40,753 bases of DNA from Gammaproteobacteria bacterium (GTDB taxonomy: Bacteria; Pseudomonadota; Gammaproteobacteria; SZUA-152): NCBI GenBank assembly GCA_011051755.1, contig DRKN01000150.1:1-40753 (forward strand), read 5' to 3'. The notes under the pieces were generated by a model. The model was not told where the DNA came from, did not search any database, and was given only the letters and a program-made list of their open reading frames with translations. A program made the translations under genes and the position numbers. Position 1 is the stretch's first letter; every line of letters begins with the position of its first letter. Shown here piece after piece: positions 1 through 7,447 of the stretch.

Positions 1-1
1 G

Positions 2-472
2 GTAATCACGGCTTGGTTGCCAGCCTTAGGTGCCGGGCAGTCTCTTGCGGCAGAACTCGTTACCTCCAACTCAGCAACGAATGGCTCGGCCGTCAGCGCA
101 ACGGACTTGTTGGCGACCAGTTTTGACGCTGTTATCGAGCTAACGTCCGGTCTCTGGTCTCTTCTGTTTCTGAGCTTGACAATGGTCTGGAAAAAACGGC
201 GTGAGCTATTGCCCTTGAGGCATTACTTCTCACGGACGCGGGCTCAGGGATGCGTATTGATGGCCTGCGCTATGACAGCGATGCCGGCTCAGGCCAATAC
301 GCCCGGCCTGGTACTGCACTGGAGTTTCGATGAAGCGACGGTCACCGACAACGCGGTCGGCGATGTCAGTGGCATGGGGTTGGAGTTAAACCCGATGTCA
401 TGGGCTCCTGGAGTGGTGGCATCTATGATTCCCGCCGTGAACGCCTGGTGGTTTGGGGCGGTGGACACCTGA
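2..472 (+). pseudogene. N-terminal fragment (signal peptide plus start of LamG-like domain), frame-shifted from the kelch gene
   Basis: The frame is open from the left window edge, so the true start may lie outside. It reads a hydrophobic segment (LWSLLFLSLTMVWKKRR, about 150-200), then a signal-peptide-like stretch ending MPAQA near 298. After that comes LVLHWSFDEATVTDNAVGD, which resembles the first strand of concanavalin/LamG domains. The frame then runs out of sense and stops at 472, while the +1 frame carries a kelch-type protein from 400 on that has no export signal of its own. The simplest reading is one ancestral exported protein broken by a frameshift, perhaps with loss of most of the LamG domain. 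The alternative, two unrelated overlapping genes, is less likely because the downstream part needs a signal peptide. Confidence 0.5.
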
Positions 473-1998
473 ATTATGACAGCAATGAGTTGTATGCTTT
501 CGACTTCAATAACTTCCGCTGGCGTTTTGTCACTCAGAAAACACCCAAGGAACAGCGGGTGAAAAGTGTGGATATCTACGATGATGGCCTGCCTTCTTCA
601 CGCCACACCTACAACGGATTGCAGTACATCCCGACCATTGACCGCTTCTTTAGCTCGGGTGGCTCCGTTTGGGGTTCCGGGGGGTGTTTAGGGGGAACCT
701 GGTTATACGATTTCGGTGCTGTACCTGCTGAATCGGGTTGGCAAAACATTGAGGATGACAAGGGCGGCTGTGCCATGACGTCTGCCTATGATCCGGTCAC
801 AGGCCATGTATGGTATACCTCAGGGGGGAATATGTATGAATTTGATCCTCTGAATTTGTCGGCACCCTGGACAAAACGCAGGAGTAACAATGTTCAGTCC
901 GACATGTACATGACAACAGCAATTGATCCTGGCCGCCGGAAACTGGTCATGCTCGGTGGAACGAAATGGGGGGAAAAGAAACCGAAAACCGTCATTTACG
1001 ATATTAGCAACCCTGAGGCTGTGACGGGAGGGGTAGTAACCACCAGCGGCGCAACAGAAATCGAAGACTCTGATGCCGCGGGTTTTGAATTTGACCCTGT
1101 CAGTGATCGTTTCGTTGCCTGGAAGGGCGGAGATCAGGTTTATACGCTGGCATCAGACACATTGCAATGGTTCCGCATGGCGCCCGCCGCCACCAACCTG
1201 ATCACACCCAGTGCACCGATTAAAAACGGCACCTATGGTCGCTTTCGCTATGTCCCCTCGAAGAACCTGTTTGTCGTCGTCAATGATATGACGCAGAACA
1301 TGTTTGTTTACAAACTCTCTGAGGGCAGTGGCTCTTCAGCGCCTTTTCCCTCACTGGATTTCGAAGCGAGCAGCACAAGCGTCAATGCGGGCGAAACGGT
1401 GGGCCTGACATGGCGTGCAAGCAATGCAGACAATTGCATCGCCACAGACGGTTGGACAGGGGATAAAGCGCTCGCCAGCAGCGAGACAGTGGGGCCATTG
1501 AGTAAAGACACCACTTTCACATTGACCTGTGGCAGTCGTGCGGGTGACGCTGTGCGCAGCGTACTGGTAGCCGTATCGGCAACCGCCCCCAGCGTTAATC
1601 TGAGCGCCAGTCCGGCCAGTATTCTTGTCGGTGAAAGTATCACTCTCAACTGGTCCAGCGGCAATGTGGAGAGCTGTACCGCCAGTGGCGCCTGGAGTGG
1701 CAACAAAGAGACCAGCGGCAGTGAGACCGTCAGTCCCAACAGCGACAGTACGTATACCCTCGATTGTTCCGGTCGTGGAGGTAGCGCCAGCAGCTCTTTC
1801 AACATCACGGTGACTGCGCAGGCATCAACAAATAATGGCAATGGGGGAGGCGGTGCCTGGGGTGCGTGGGCGATGGGAGTTTTGCTCATGTTTTCGTTTG
1901 CCGGACTCACTGCCAACCCGTGGCGTTTTGTGCCTGCGGGGGTTCAGGGTTACTCCACTGCCGCCACCCGCACCAATGCCACGCCACCGCGGCGATAA
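400..1998 (+). CDS. Kelch/galactose-oxidase-like beta-propeller protein with two Ig-like domains and a C-terminal membrane tail
   Basis: Residues 1-310 contain kelch-type blades (for example YDSRRERLVVWGGGH near residue 9, and later GGTKWGEKK), the pattern of galactose-oxidase-like propellers. Two Ig-like modules of about 75 residues follow, at roughly 320-390 and 400-470. Each has the form VxxGExVxLxWxxxNxxxCxAxxxWxG...TxTLxC, with paired cysteines. A Gly/Asn-rich linker and one hydrophobic segment (WAMGVLLMFSFAGL) end the protein, similar in layout to C-terminal sorting tails such as GlyGly-CTERM, but without a clear Arg cluster. Such a tail implies export, yet the ATG at 400 gives no signal peptide; the missing N-terminus is probably the fragment in the other frame at 2-472. 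The last 49 bases overlap the convergent glycosyltransferase gene. The specific function and ligand are unknown. Confidence 0.6.
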   Translation: MGSWSGGIYDSRRERLVVWGGGHLNYDSNELYAFDFNNFRWRFVTQKTPKEQRVKSVDIYDDGLPSSRHTYNGLQYIPTIDRFFSSGGSVWGSGGCLGGTWLYDFGAVPAESGWQNIEDDKGGCAMTSAYDPVTGHVWYTSGGNMYEFDPLNLSAPWTKRRSNNVQSDMYMTTAIDPGRRKLVMLGGTKWGEKKPKTVIYDISNPEAVTGGVVTTSGATEIEDSDAAGFEFDPVSDRFVAWKGGDQVYTLASDTLQWFRMAPAATNLITPSAPIKNGTYGRFRYVPSKNLFVVVNDMTQNMFVYKLSEGSGSSAPFPSLDFEASSTSVNAGETVGLTWRASNADNCIATDGWTGDKALASSETVGPLSKDTTFTLTCGSRAGDAVRSVLVAVSATAPSVNLSASPASILVGESITLNWSSGNVESCTASGAWSGNKETSGSETVSPNSDSTYTLDCSGRGGSASSSFNITVTAQASTNNGNGGGGAWGAWAMGVLLMFSFAGLTANPWRFVPAGVQGYSTAATRTNATPPRR

Positions 1999-3518
1999 AT
2001 AATCTCACTGACCCGCAAACCCTCGGGCAAATGACCCAAACGATGCGGCTTGGTCAGCACCACATCGCCCGCACGCGGCGTGCGGGTCTCGCTCACCCGC
2101 TGGGTGTAGACGCTGAAACTGGGCGTATTGAGGTGCCAGCGAATCACCGTCAGGCCCTGCTCGTTGGCGATCTGCGCCGCCGCCTTCACCGGCCCCTGCT
2201 GCATGCCACCGATGACCGGCAACAAAAATAACGAGATGCCCAGCGCCGACACCACACCGCTGACCAACAGCTTGTCGCCCAGGACGAAGCGCCGTTCACT
2301 CATACAGAAGATGGTGAACATGATGGCGGCAACGAAGAACAACCGCCAGGGCAGGCCGAAATAAGCCGAATAATCGGCCAGCATGGCCCGCACATAGTCG
2401 TCGTCGATGGCCGGCAGCACACCGGCGATAATATCCGGCAACAACAGCAGCACGCTGAACAAAATCAACTGCGGCAGGAACAGCCACAGCCGCGCACGCA
2501 GGCCATCGAACTGCACCGCCATGAAAATAAAAGTGCCGGTAAGGCCGTACAGCACATAGTGCGGCAACTTGGTGCCGGAAAAGGAAAAAAAAGCCAGCAC
2601 GAACAAAAACCAGATCAGCGCGAAGCGGCTCAACTCGTCCCGCCACAGCGCCTTTACCCGCCACAGGGCGGCGATCAGCACAGCGGTAAACGGCAGCACC
2701 GCCACCAGCACCACCGGGATGTAATACAGCAGGCCACCACCGTGGCTTTCCATGGGGTCGGAGAAACGCTCGATATTGTGCTTGAGGAAAAAACCCTGGA
2801 TGAAGGCGTCGCCTTCTTTCAGATACTGCACCACATACCAGGGCAGGGCCACAGCGAAAAACAGGACGATCCCGGCGGGATCGCACACCATGCGCAACCA
2901 GGCCTTCAGTTCACGTTGCACGGCGAAGAAGATAAAACTCACCACCAGCGGCACCAGCACCGCCACCGGCCCCTTAGTGAGAAAACCCAGACCGATAAGA
3001 CCGAAGGTCAGCAGCAGCCAGCGCCGCTCGCGTTCACGCCAGTAGAGGAACAGGCTGAACATGGCGCTGGCGATGAAGAAATTGAGCAGCGCATCGGCGG
3101 TCGCCGCGCGCGACATGATCGACACCGCCAGCGCCGTGGCGGCGATGATGGCGGCAATCAGACCCGTGCGCTCGTCACGCACCCGGCGTAGAAAAAACAA
3201 CACCGCCAGCACCCAGCCGGTGCCGGCCAGCGCCGAGGGCAGGCGAAAGGCGAACTCATTGACGCCGAACAGCGTCACCGACAACGCCTGAAACCAATAG
3301 ATCAGGATCGGCTTGTCATAGCGCGGCTGGCCATCAAGATAGGTGGAGATAAAATCACCGCGCACGAACATCTCGCGCGTCGCCTCACTGAAGGCGCCCT
3401 CGTCGAGATCGAACAGCGGTACCGCCCACAGATTCAAATAAAAGCTGCTGGCCACGGCGATGAACAGCAGCCAGCGCAGGGCCTGTAGACTGAGGGGCTG
3501 GGGGGTGATAGAGGTCAT
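1950..3518 (-). CDS. ArnT/PMT-like family 39 glycosyltransferase, polytopic membrane protein
   Basis: This 522-residue protein has about a dozen hydrophobic segments. Its N-terminal loop contains FDLDEGAFSEATREM (residues 36-50), the acidic catalytic motif of GT-C enzymes such as ArnT and protein mannosyltransferases. It is followed by YDKPILIYW, also typical of the family. These enzymes move a sugar from a polyprenyl-phosphate donor to lipid A, protein or another envelope acceptor on the periplasmic side; the acceptor here cannot be read from sequence. I chose the ATG at 3518, with AAGGA 12 bases upstream, over a TTG at 3545. The 3' end overlaps the convergent kelch gene by 49 bases. The neighbouring AglD-like membrane protein suggests a shared envelope glycan or lipid role. 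Confidence 0.85.
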   Translation of the reverse strand: MTSITPQPLSLQALRWLLFIAVASSFYLNLWAVPLFDLDEGAFSEATREMFVRGDFISTYLDGQPRYDKPILIYWFQALSVTLFGVNEFAFRLPSALAGTGWVLAVLFFLRRVRDERTGLIAAIIAATALAVSIMSRAATADALLNFFIASAMFSLFLYWRERERRWLLLTFGLIGLGFLTKGPVAVLVPLVVSFIFFAVQRELKAWLRMVCDPAGIVLFFAVALPWYVVQYLKEGDAFIQGFFLKHNIERFSDPMESHGGGLLYYIPVVLVAVLPFTAVLIAALWRVKALWRDELSRFALIWFLFVLAFFSFSGTKLPHYVLYGLTGTFIFMAVQFDGLRARLWLFLPQLILFSVLLLLPDIIAGVLPAIDDDYVRAMLADYSAYFGLPWRLFFVAAIMFTIFCMSERRFVLGDKLLVSGVVSALGISLFLLPVIGGMQQGPVKAAAQIANEQGLTVIRWHLNTPSFSVYTQRVSETRTPRAGDVVLTKPHRLGHLPEGLRVSEIIYRRGGVALVRVAAVE

Positions 3519-3572
3519 GCGCTGAGTGAATCCTTGAGGGTACAATGGCTGCCGACAAAAAAATCAAAACCG

Positions 3573-3640
3573 TAGGAGCGGGCCATGCCCGCGATTTGTG
3601 CTTGCTGATAACGGGCAATCGCGGGCATGGCCCGCTCCTA
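3573..3640. repeat. REP doublet (REPIN), copy 1
   Basis: Two perfect inverted 24-base arms (3573-3596 and 3617-3640) begin TAGGAGCGGGCCATGCCCGC and surround a 20-base loop. Each arm has its own small palindrome, GCGGGCCATGCCCGC. The motif resembles the gammaproteobacterial REP sequences (TAGGAGCGGGC...) spread by RAYT transposases. It lies in the gap between the divergent glycosyltransferase and membrane protein genes. The arms match the copy at 4633-4700; only the loop differs. Confidence 0.85.
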
Positions 3641-3672
3641 CAAAATACCGCACAACCACCCTCGAGGCGCAT

Positions 3673-4599
3673 TTGCAACCACAGACCCTGCTGAAAACGG
3701 CCATCGGCCTGGCCCTGCTCGTCGGCCTGATCGTGCTGGTCGAACGCGTCATCGGCTGGGCCGCCTTGCTGGCACCGTGGCGCACGCTGCCAGCGATCCC
3801 GCTGGCGGCGGCCATTATACTGGTATTTTTCACCTACGGCCTGCGCGCCCTGCGCGTGCACGATTACTTTCGCGACGACACCTGCGGCCGCTTTGCCACC
3901 GTGCTGCGCCTGTCCCTGCAACACAACCTGCTCAACAACCTGCTGCCGGCGCGCAGCGGTGAACTGAGTTTTCCACTGTTGATGTCTCACCATTTCACCA
4001 TTCCGCCCCTGCGCAGCGTCCCCGCCCTGCTGTGGTTCCGGCTTCTCGATCTGCACACCCTGCTGGCCTTCGGGCTGCTGGTGACGAGCGACGCCCTGCT
4101 CGGCCCCGGCTGGGCATGGGCGCTGACCCTCGCCTGGATGCTGCTGCCCTGGCTGGGTTTTCACATGATCGCGCCGCGTCTGGCGCGCTGGCAACCCCCA
4201 CAAGGCAGGCTCGGTGTCTTGCTACACCAGGCCGCACAGGCCCTGCCGTTGAATGCACCGCTATTCTGGCGCTCCTGGCTGTGGACCTTGCTCAGCTGGG
4301 GCATCAAGCTGGCGGTGTTCGCCTGGATACTCGGTCTGTTTGCACGCATGGATGCCGTCGCGGCCTGGGTGGGCGTCATCGCCGGCGACCTCACCAGCGT
4401 ACTGCCGGTGCATGGCGTGGCCGGCGCCGGCACCTTTGAAGCCGGCGTGGTGGCGGCCCTGCTGCCCTTTGGTGTCGATGCGAAAACGGCATTACAGGCG
4501 GCGGTCAACCTGCACCTGTTCATCCTCGGCAGCACCCTGCTGGCCGGCCTGCTGAGTCTGGCTCTGCCAGCTCGCAGACAAAGCGGGGATGGAGAATAA
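3673..4599 (+). CDS. AglD/UPF0104-type flippase-like membrane protein (lysylphosphatidylglycerol synthase TM domain family)
   Basis: A 308-residue protein with about eight membrane segments. It has LLNNLLPARSGELSFPLLM, the conserved PxRxGE loop of the LPG_synthase_TM / UPF0104 family (relatives of the MprF membrane half and archaeal AglD), and a later GVAGAGTFEAGVVAALL motif that is also typical. Members are thought to move or modify lipid-linked sugars, but this one's substrate is unknown. I start it at TTG 3673, which has GAGG six bases upstream. An upstream in-frame ATG at 3598 would force translation through the REP doublet. It ends in a short overlap zone with the DUF3108 gene, implying co-transcription. 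Confidence 0.75.
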   Translation: MQPQTLLKTAIGLALLVGLIVLVERVIGWAALLAPWRTLPAIPLAAAIILVFFTYGLRALRVHDYFRDDTCGRFATVLRLSLQHNLLNNLLPARSGELSFPLLMSHHFTIPPLRSVPALLWFRLLDLHTLLAFGLLVTSDALLGPGWAWALTLAWMLLPWLGFHMIAPRLARWQPPQGRLGVLLHQAAQALPLNAPLFWRSWLWTLLSWGIKLAVFAWILGLFARMDAVAAWVGVIAGDLTSVLPVHGVAGAGTFEAGVVAALLPFGVDAKTALQAAVNLHLFILGSTLLAGLLSLALPARRQSGDGE

Positions 4600-4606
4600 T
4601 AGCGCC

Positions 4607-5395
4607 ATGCGTGGACTGAACCACAGACAGCGTAGGAGCGGGCCATGCCCGCGATTTGTGGTTGCTAGCAACGGGCAATCGCGGGCATGGCCCGCTCCTA
4701 CCGTCGTGCTTTTATGGTTTCTGCTGTTACCCGGCTTCGCCGTTGCCGCGGAGTTCCCCAACCGTTTCACCGCCATCTACGATGTAAAAAAAGGCCCCAT
4801 CACCATCGGCGAAACCCGCCGCAGCCTGGCAGCGGATGGCCCGAACCGTTTCATCTTCGAATCCGTTACCCGCCCCACCGGTGTGACGCGCCTGTTGCGC
4901 AGCGGGCAGGTGGTGGAACGCAGTCAGTGGATCTGGCACGGACGACACATGCGGCCACTGGAATACACCTGGTTCAGCCGCGGCGGCGAAAAGGCCCGCA
5001 CCCTCCGCCTGACATTTGACTGGTCACGGCGAAAGCTGACCAACACCATCAATGGCGATCCGTGGCAGATGTCGCTCACGGACGACCTCACCGTGGACAA
5101 GCTCCTTTTCCAGTTACGCCTGATGCATGACCTGCCGAGCCGCCAGCGCTGGCTGCATTACCCGGTGGCCGATGGCGGCAAGCTCAAGACCTATACCCTG
5201 GAAATTCTCGGCGCAGAAACCATTCGCATTCCCTCCGGCACGTACAAAGCCCTTCGTGTGCAGCTCAGCAACGGGCCGTTGCAAACGACCTTCTGGTGTG
5301 CGGAAAAACTGGCGTACCTGCCGGTGCGCATCGAGCGGCGCAAGGCCGATGGCAGTACCATCAATGCGGTGCTGACGTCGGTGACGGGGTTTTGA
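4607..5395 (+). CDS. DUF3108 domain periplasmic protein
   Basis: Residues after the signal sequence (FPNRFTAIYDVKKGPITIGE, then a beta-rich body, ending LAYLPVRIERRKADGS) match DUF3108, a periplasmic beta-barrel-like family often found near cell-envelope genes; its function is not established. The N-terminus is odd. ATG 4607 (GGAG about 12 bases upstream) or ATG 4589 gives a basic start, but translation then passes through the REP doublet at 4633-4700 before the hydrophobic VVLLWFLLLPGFAVAA. A GTG at 4706 would avoid the repeat but gives a signal peptide with no positive n-region. The REP probably inserted between the n-region and h-region codons while keeping the frame open. Confidence 0.75.
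   Translation: MRGLNHRQRRSGPCPRFVVASNGQSRAWPAPTVVLLWFLLLPGFAVAAEFPNRFTAIYDVKKGPITIGETRRSLAADGPNRFIFESVTRPTGVTRLLRSGQVVERSQWIWHGRHMRPLEYTWFSRGGEKARTLRLTFDWSRRKLTNTINGDPWQMSLTDDLTVDKLLFQLRLMHDLPSRQRWLHYPVADGGKLKTYTLEILGAETIRIPSGTYKALRVQLSNGPLQTTFWCAEKLAYLPVRIERRKADGSTINAVLTSVTGF
4633..4700. repeat. REP doublet (REPIN), copy 2, inside the DUF3108 5' coding region
   Basis: The inverted 24-base arms (4633-4656, 4677-4700) are identical to those at 3573-3640. The loops differ at a few bases (TGTGGTTGCTAGCAACGGGC here). In the DUF3108 frame the element stays open and encodes an SGPCPRF...SRAWPAP peptide. Confidence 0.85.
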
Positions 5396-5405
5396 GCTGA
5401 CGCGT

Positions 5406-5419
5406 GGGCACACGTGCCC
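5406..5419. terminator. Short hairpin between convergent DUF3108 and dcd genes
   Basis: GGGCAC AC GTGCCC lies 11 bases past the DUF3108 stop and just before the dcd stop. There is no clear T-run, so it may be a weak bidirectional terminator or a degenerate copy of the GTGGGCAC repeat family seen elsewhere in the window. Confidence 0.4.
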
Positions 5420-5426
5420 TACAAAC

Positions 5427-5993
5427 TCAGGCCTTGGGCAGGGTCACCCCGCGCTGGCCCTGATACTTGCCGCCACGGTCGGCATAAGAGATATCGCACA
5501 CCTCATCGCCACCAAAAAACAGCATCTGCGCCACACCCTCGTTGGCGTAGATCTTTGCCGGCAGTGGCGTGGTGTTGGAGAATTCCAGGGTCACATGGCC
5601 TTCCCATTCCGGTTCCAGTGGCGTGACATTGACGATGATGCCGCAGCGGGCGTAGGTGGATTTGCCGAGACAGATGGTGAGCACGTCACGGGGAATGCGG
5701 AAATATTCCACGGTGCGCGCCAGGGCGAAAGAGTTCGGCGGGATGATACAAACGTCGGACTTGACGTCGACGAAGCTGTTGTCGTCGAAGTTTTTTGGAT
5801 CCACCACCGCCGAATTGATATTCGTAAAAATCTTGAATTCATCGGAACAGCGCACGTCATAACCGTAACTGGATGTCCCATAGGAAATGATGCGGCCGTT
5901 GTCGCTCTCGCGCACCTGCCCCGGCTCGAAAGGTTCGATCATGCCGCTGCTGGCCGCCATACGGCGGATCCAGTTGTCCGATTTGATACCCAC
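5427..5993 (-). CDS. dcd: dCTP deaminase
   Basis: The protein is 188 residues, the usual size for bacterial Dcd, which deaminates dCTP to dUTP in thymidylate synthesis in the cytoplasm. It starts [12 protein letters not shown] and carries SYGYDVRC, the phosphate-binding [10 protein letters not shown] and [19 protein letters not shown], which includes the catalytic glutamate. I chose GTG 5993 because AGGGGG lies eight bases upstream and family members start at this point. A longer frame to 6155 would translate through an intergenic palindromic repeat. Mrp lies upstream on the same strand, 188 bases away, with that repeat between them. Confidence 0.95.
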   Translation of the reverse strand: MGIKSDNWIRRMAASSGMIEPFEPGQVRESDNGRIISYGTSSYGYDVRCSDEFKIFTNINSAVVDPKNFDDNSFVDVKSDVCIIPPNSFALARTVEYFRIPRDVLTICLGKSTYARCGIIVNVTPLEPEWEGHVTLEFSNTTPLPAKIYANEGVAQMLFFGGDEVCDISYADRGGKYQGQRGVTLPKA

Positions 5994-6012
5994 TAAAACA
6001 TCCCCCTCAATC

Positions 6013-6080
6013 GTAGGGTGGGCACCGCCCACCGGGATAGATTTGTACAGGGCATGGTTGGTGGGCAGTGCCCACCCTAC
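6013..6080. repeat. GTAGGGTGGGC-type palindromic repeat between mrp and dcd
   Basis: Starts GTAGGGTGGGCACCGCCCACC and ends with an inverted GGTGGGCAGTGCCCACCCTAC-like arm, leaving a loop of about 27 bases. Related palindromes occur at 24159-24230, 31144-31172 and 31401-31458. It may act as a transcript-stabilising or terminator structure for the mrp-dcd mRNA. Confidence 0.75.
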
Positions 6081-6181
6081 ATCTCTACGCCTCTGTGGTG
6101 AAAATAATAACCGCAAAGGATGCGAAGGACACAGCGTTTGTTCTTTGCATCGCATCGCGCCCTTGCGCAGCCAACCGCTTA

Positions 6182-7273
6182 TCAGCTGTTCTGGATGACG
6201 ATATTGGGGAACTTGGCGCTGAATTCCCTGGCTTGCAGGGCCAGACGGGCGGCCATGCGGCGAGCGATCTCGCGGTAAATCTGCGCGATACGGCTGTCGG
6301 GGGCGTTGATCACGGTGGGCGTGCCGCCATCCACTTCCTCGCGGATCTGAATGTCCAGCGGCAGGGCGCCGAGGAAGTCGACGTCGTAGTCCTCGGACAT
6401 GCGTGCACCGCCGCCTTTACCGAAGATGTGTTCTTCGTTTCCACACTGGGAACAGATATGAATACTCATGTTCTCGACGATACCGAGCACGGTCACATCC
6501 ACCTTTTCAAACATCTTCAGCGCCTTGCGGGCATCCAGCAGGGCGATGTCCTGTGGTGTGGTGACGATCAGCGCACCGCTCACCGGCACCTTCTGCGCCA
6601 GGGTCAGCTGGATGTCACCGGTGCCCGGCGGCAGGTCGATGATGAGGTAATCGACATCCTGCCAGTGGGTGTCGTTGAGCAGCTGTTCGAGGGCCTGGGT
6701 GACCATCGGGCCGCGCCAGATCATCGGTGTGTCTTCGTCGATGAGATAACCGATGGACATGGACTGGATACCATGGCCCATCAGCGGCTCCAGCGACTTG
6801 CCGTCCTTGGATTCCGGCTTGTCGGACACACCCAGCATGCGCGGCTGACTGGGACCGTAGATATCGGCATCGAGGATACCCACGCTGGCGCCCTCGGCGG
6901 CCAGCGCCAAGGCCAGGTTGACAGCGGTGGTGGACTTGCCGACGCCGCCCTTGCCGGAGGCGATGGCAATGATATTTTTTACCCCGGGGATGGGCTTGAC
7001 ACCCTTCTGCACCGAGTGCGGCTCGATCTTGCTACTAACCTTGATGGTGGCCCCGGAAACGCCGTCGACGGCCTCCACCAGCGCCTTCAGTTTGGCGGCC
7101 AGCTCATCCTGCCAGCCCCTGGCGGGATAACCCAGCACCACGTCCATGCTGACCTTGCCGGCGTCGATGGCGATGTTCTTGATGCTTTTCGCACTCAGCA
7201 GATCCTTTTCCAGATTGGGATCGATGAATTGCTTGATGGCGGACTCAACCTGCTCACGGGTGACGTCGCTCAT
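6182..7273 (-). CDS. mrp: Iron-sulfur cluster carrier ATPase Mrp/ApbC
   Basis: 363 residues. Residues 1-90 form the MIP18/DUF59 domain. Residues 98-363 form a deviant P-loop NTPase with [10 protein letters not shown] at 106-115, a switch region [13 protein letters not shown], and [14 protein letters not shown] (274-277) is the cluster-binding CxxC pair. Family members (ApbC, Nbp35-like) bind and transfer [4Fe-4S] clusters to apoproteins in the cytoplasm. The ATG at 7273 has AGGAG eight bases upstream. It is divergent from metG, an arrangement common in proteobacteria. A supply of Fe-S clusters fits the nearby Rnf genes, but that link is only contextual. Confidence 0.95.
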   Translation of the reverse strand: MSDVTREQVESAIKQFIDPNLEKDLLSAKSIKNIAIDAGKVSMDVVLGYPARGWQDELAAKLKALVEAVDGVSGATIKVSSKIEPHSVQKGVKPIPGVKNIIAIASGKGGVGKSTTAVNLALALAAEGASVGILDADIYGPSQPRMLGVSDKPESKDGKSLEPLMGHGIQSMSIGYLIDEDTPMIWRGPMVTQALEQLLNDTHWQDVDYLIIDLPPGTGDIQLTLAQKVPVSGALIVTTPQDIALLDARKALKMFEKVDVTVLGIVENMSIHICSQCGNEEHIFGKGGGARMSEDYDVDFLGALPLDIQIREEVDGGTPTVINAPDSRIAQIYREIARRMAARLALQAREFSAKFPNIVIQNS

Positions 7274-7329
7274 AATGGGAACTCCTTGGGCTGACCGGTA
7301 TCGTTTCGCCCCACGGAACGCTTTCCAGG

Positions 7330-7357
7330 GCTATAATGGAGCGGCGAGTTTACACAA
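7330..7357 (-). promoter_or_regulatory. Possible sigma70 promoter for mrp
   Basis: On the minus strand TTGTGT (7357-7352), a 16-base gap, then TATAGC (7335-7330) gives a moderate sigma70 match about 57 bases before the mrp start. On the plus strand the same spot reads TATAAT (7332-7337), which could serve metG but lacks a good -35. Confidence 0.3.
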
Positions 7358-7447
7358 TTCAGGGGCGTATCGTAATATTCCCTTTTGTATAAGCCGCCAT
7401 TCCGGCTTTCCTGCCTACACACCACCCCCTGAGTATTCAACAATCCC

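Noticed and set aside
3573-4700. Possible CRISPR-like spaced repeats
   Set aside because: Only two copies, each itself a palindrome, separated by a whole gene; they are REP doublets.
6068-7294. Plus-strand frame of 408 codons opposite mrp
   Set aside because: Antisense shadow of a clear Mrp ATPase, rich in His/Gln/Val with no domain.
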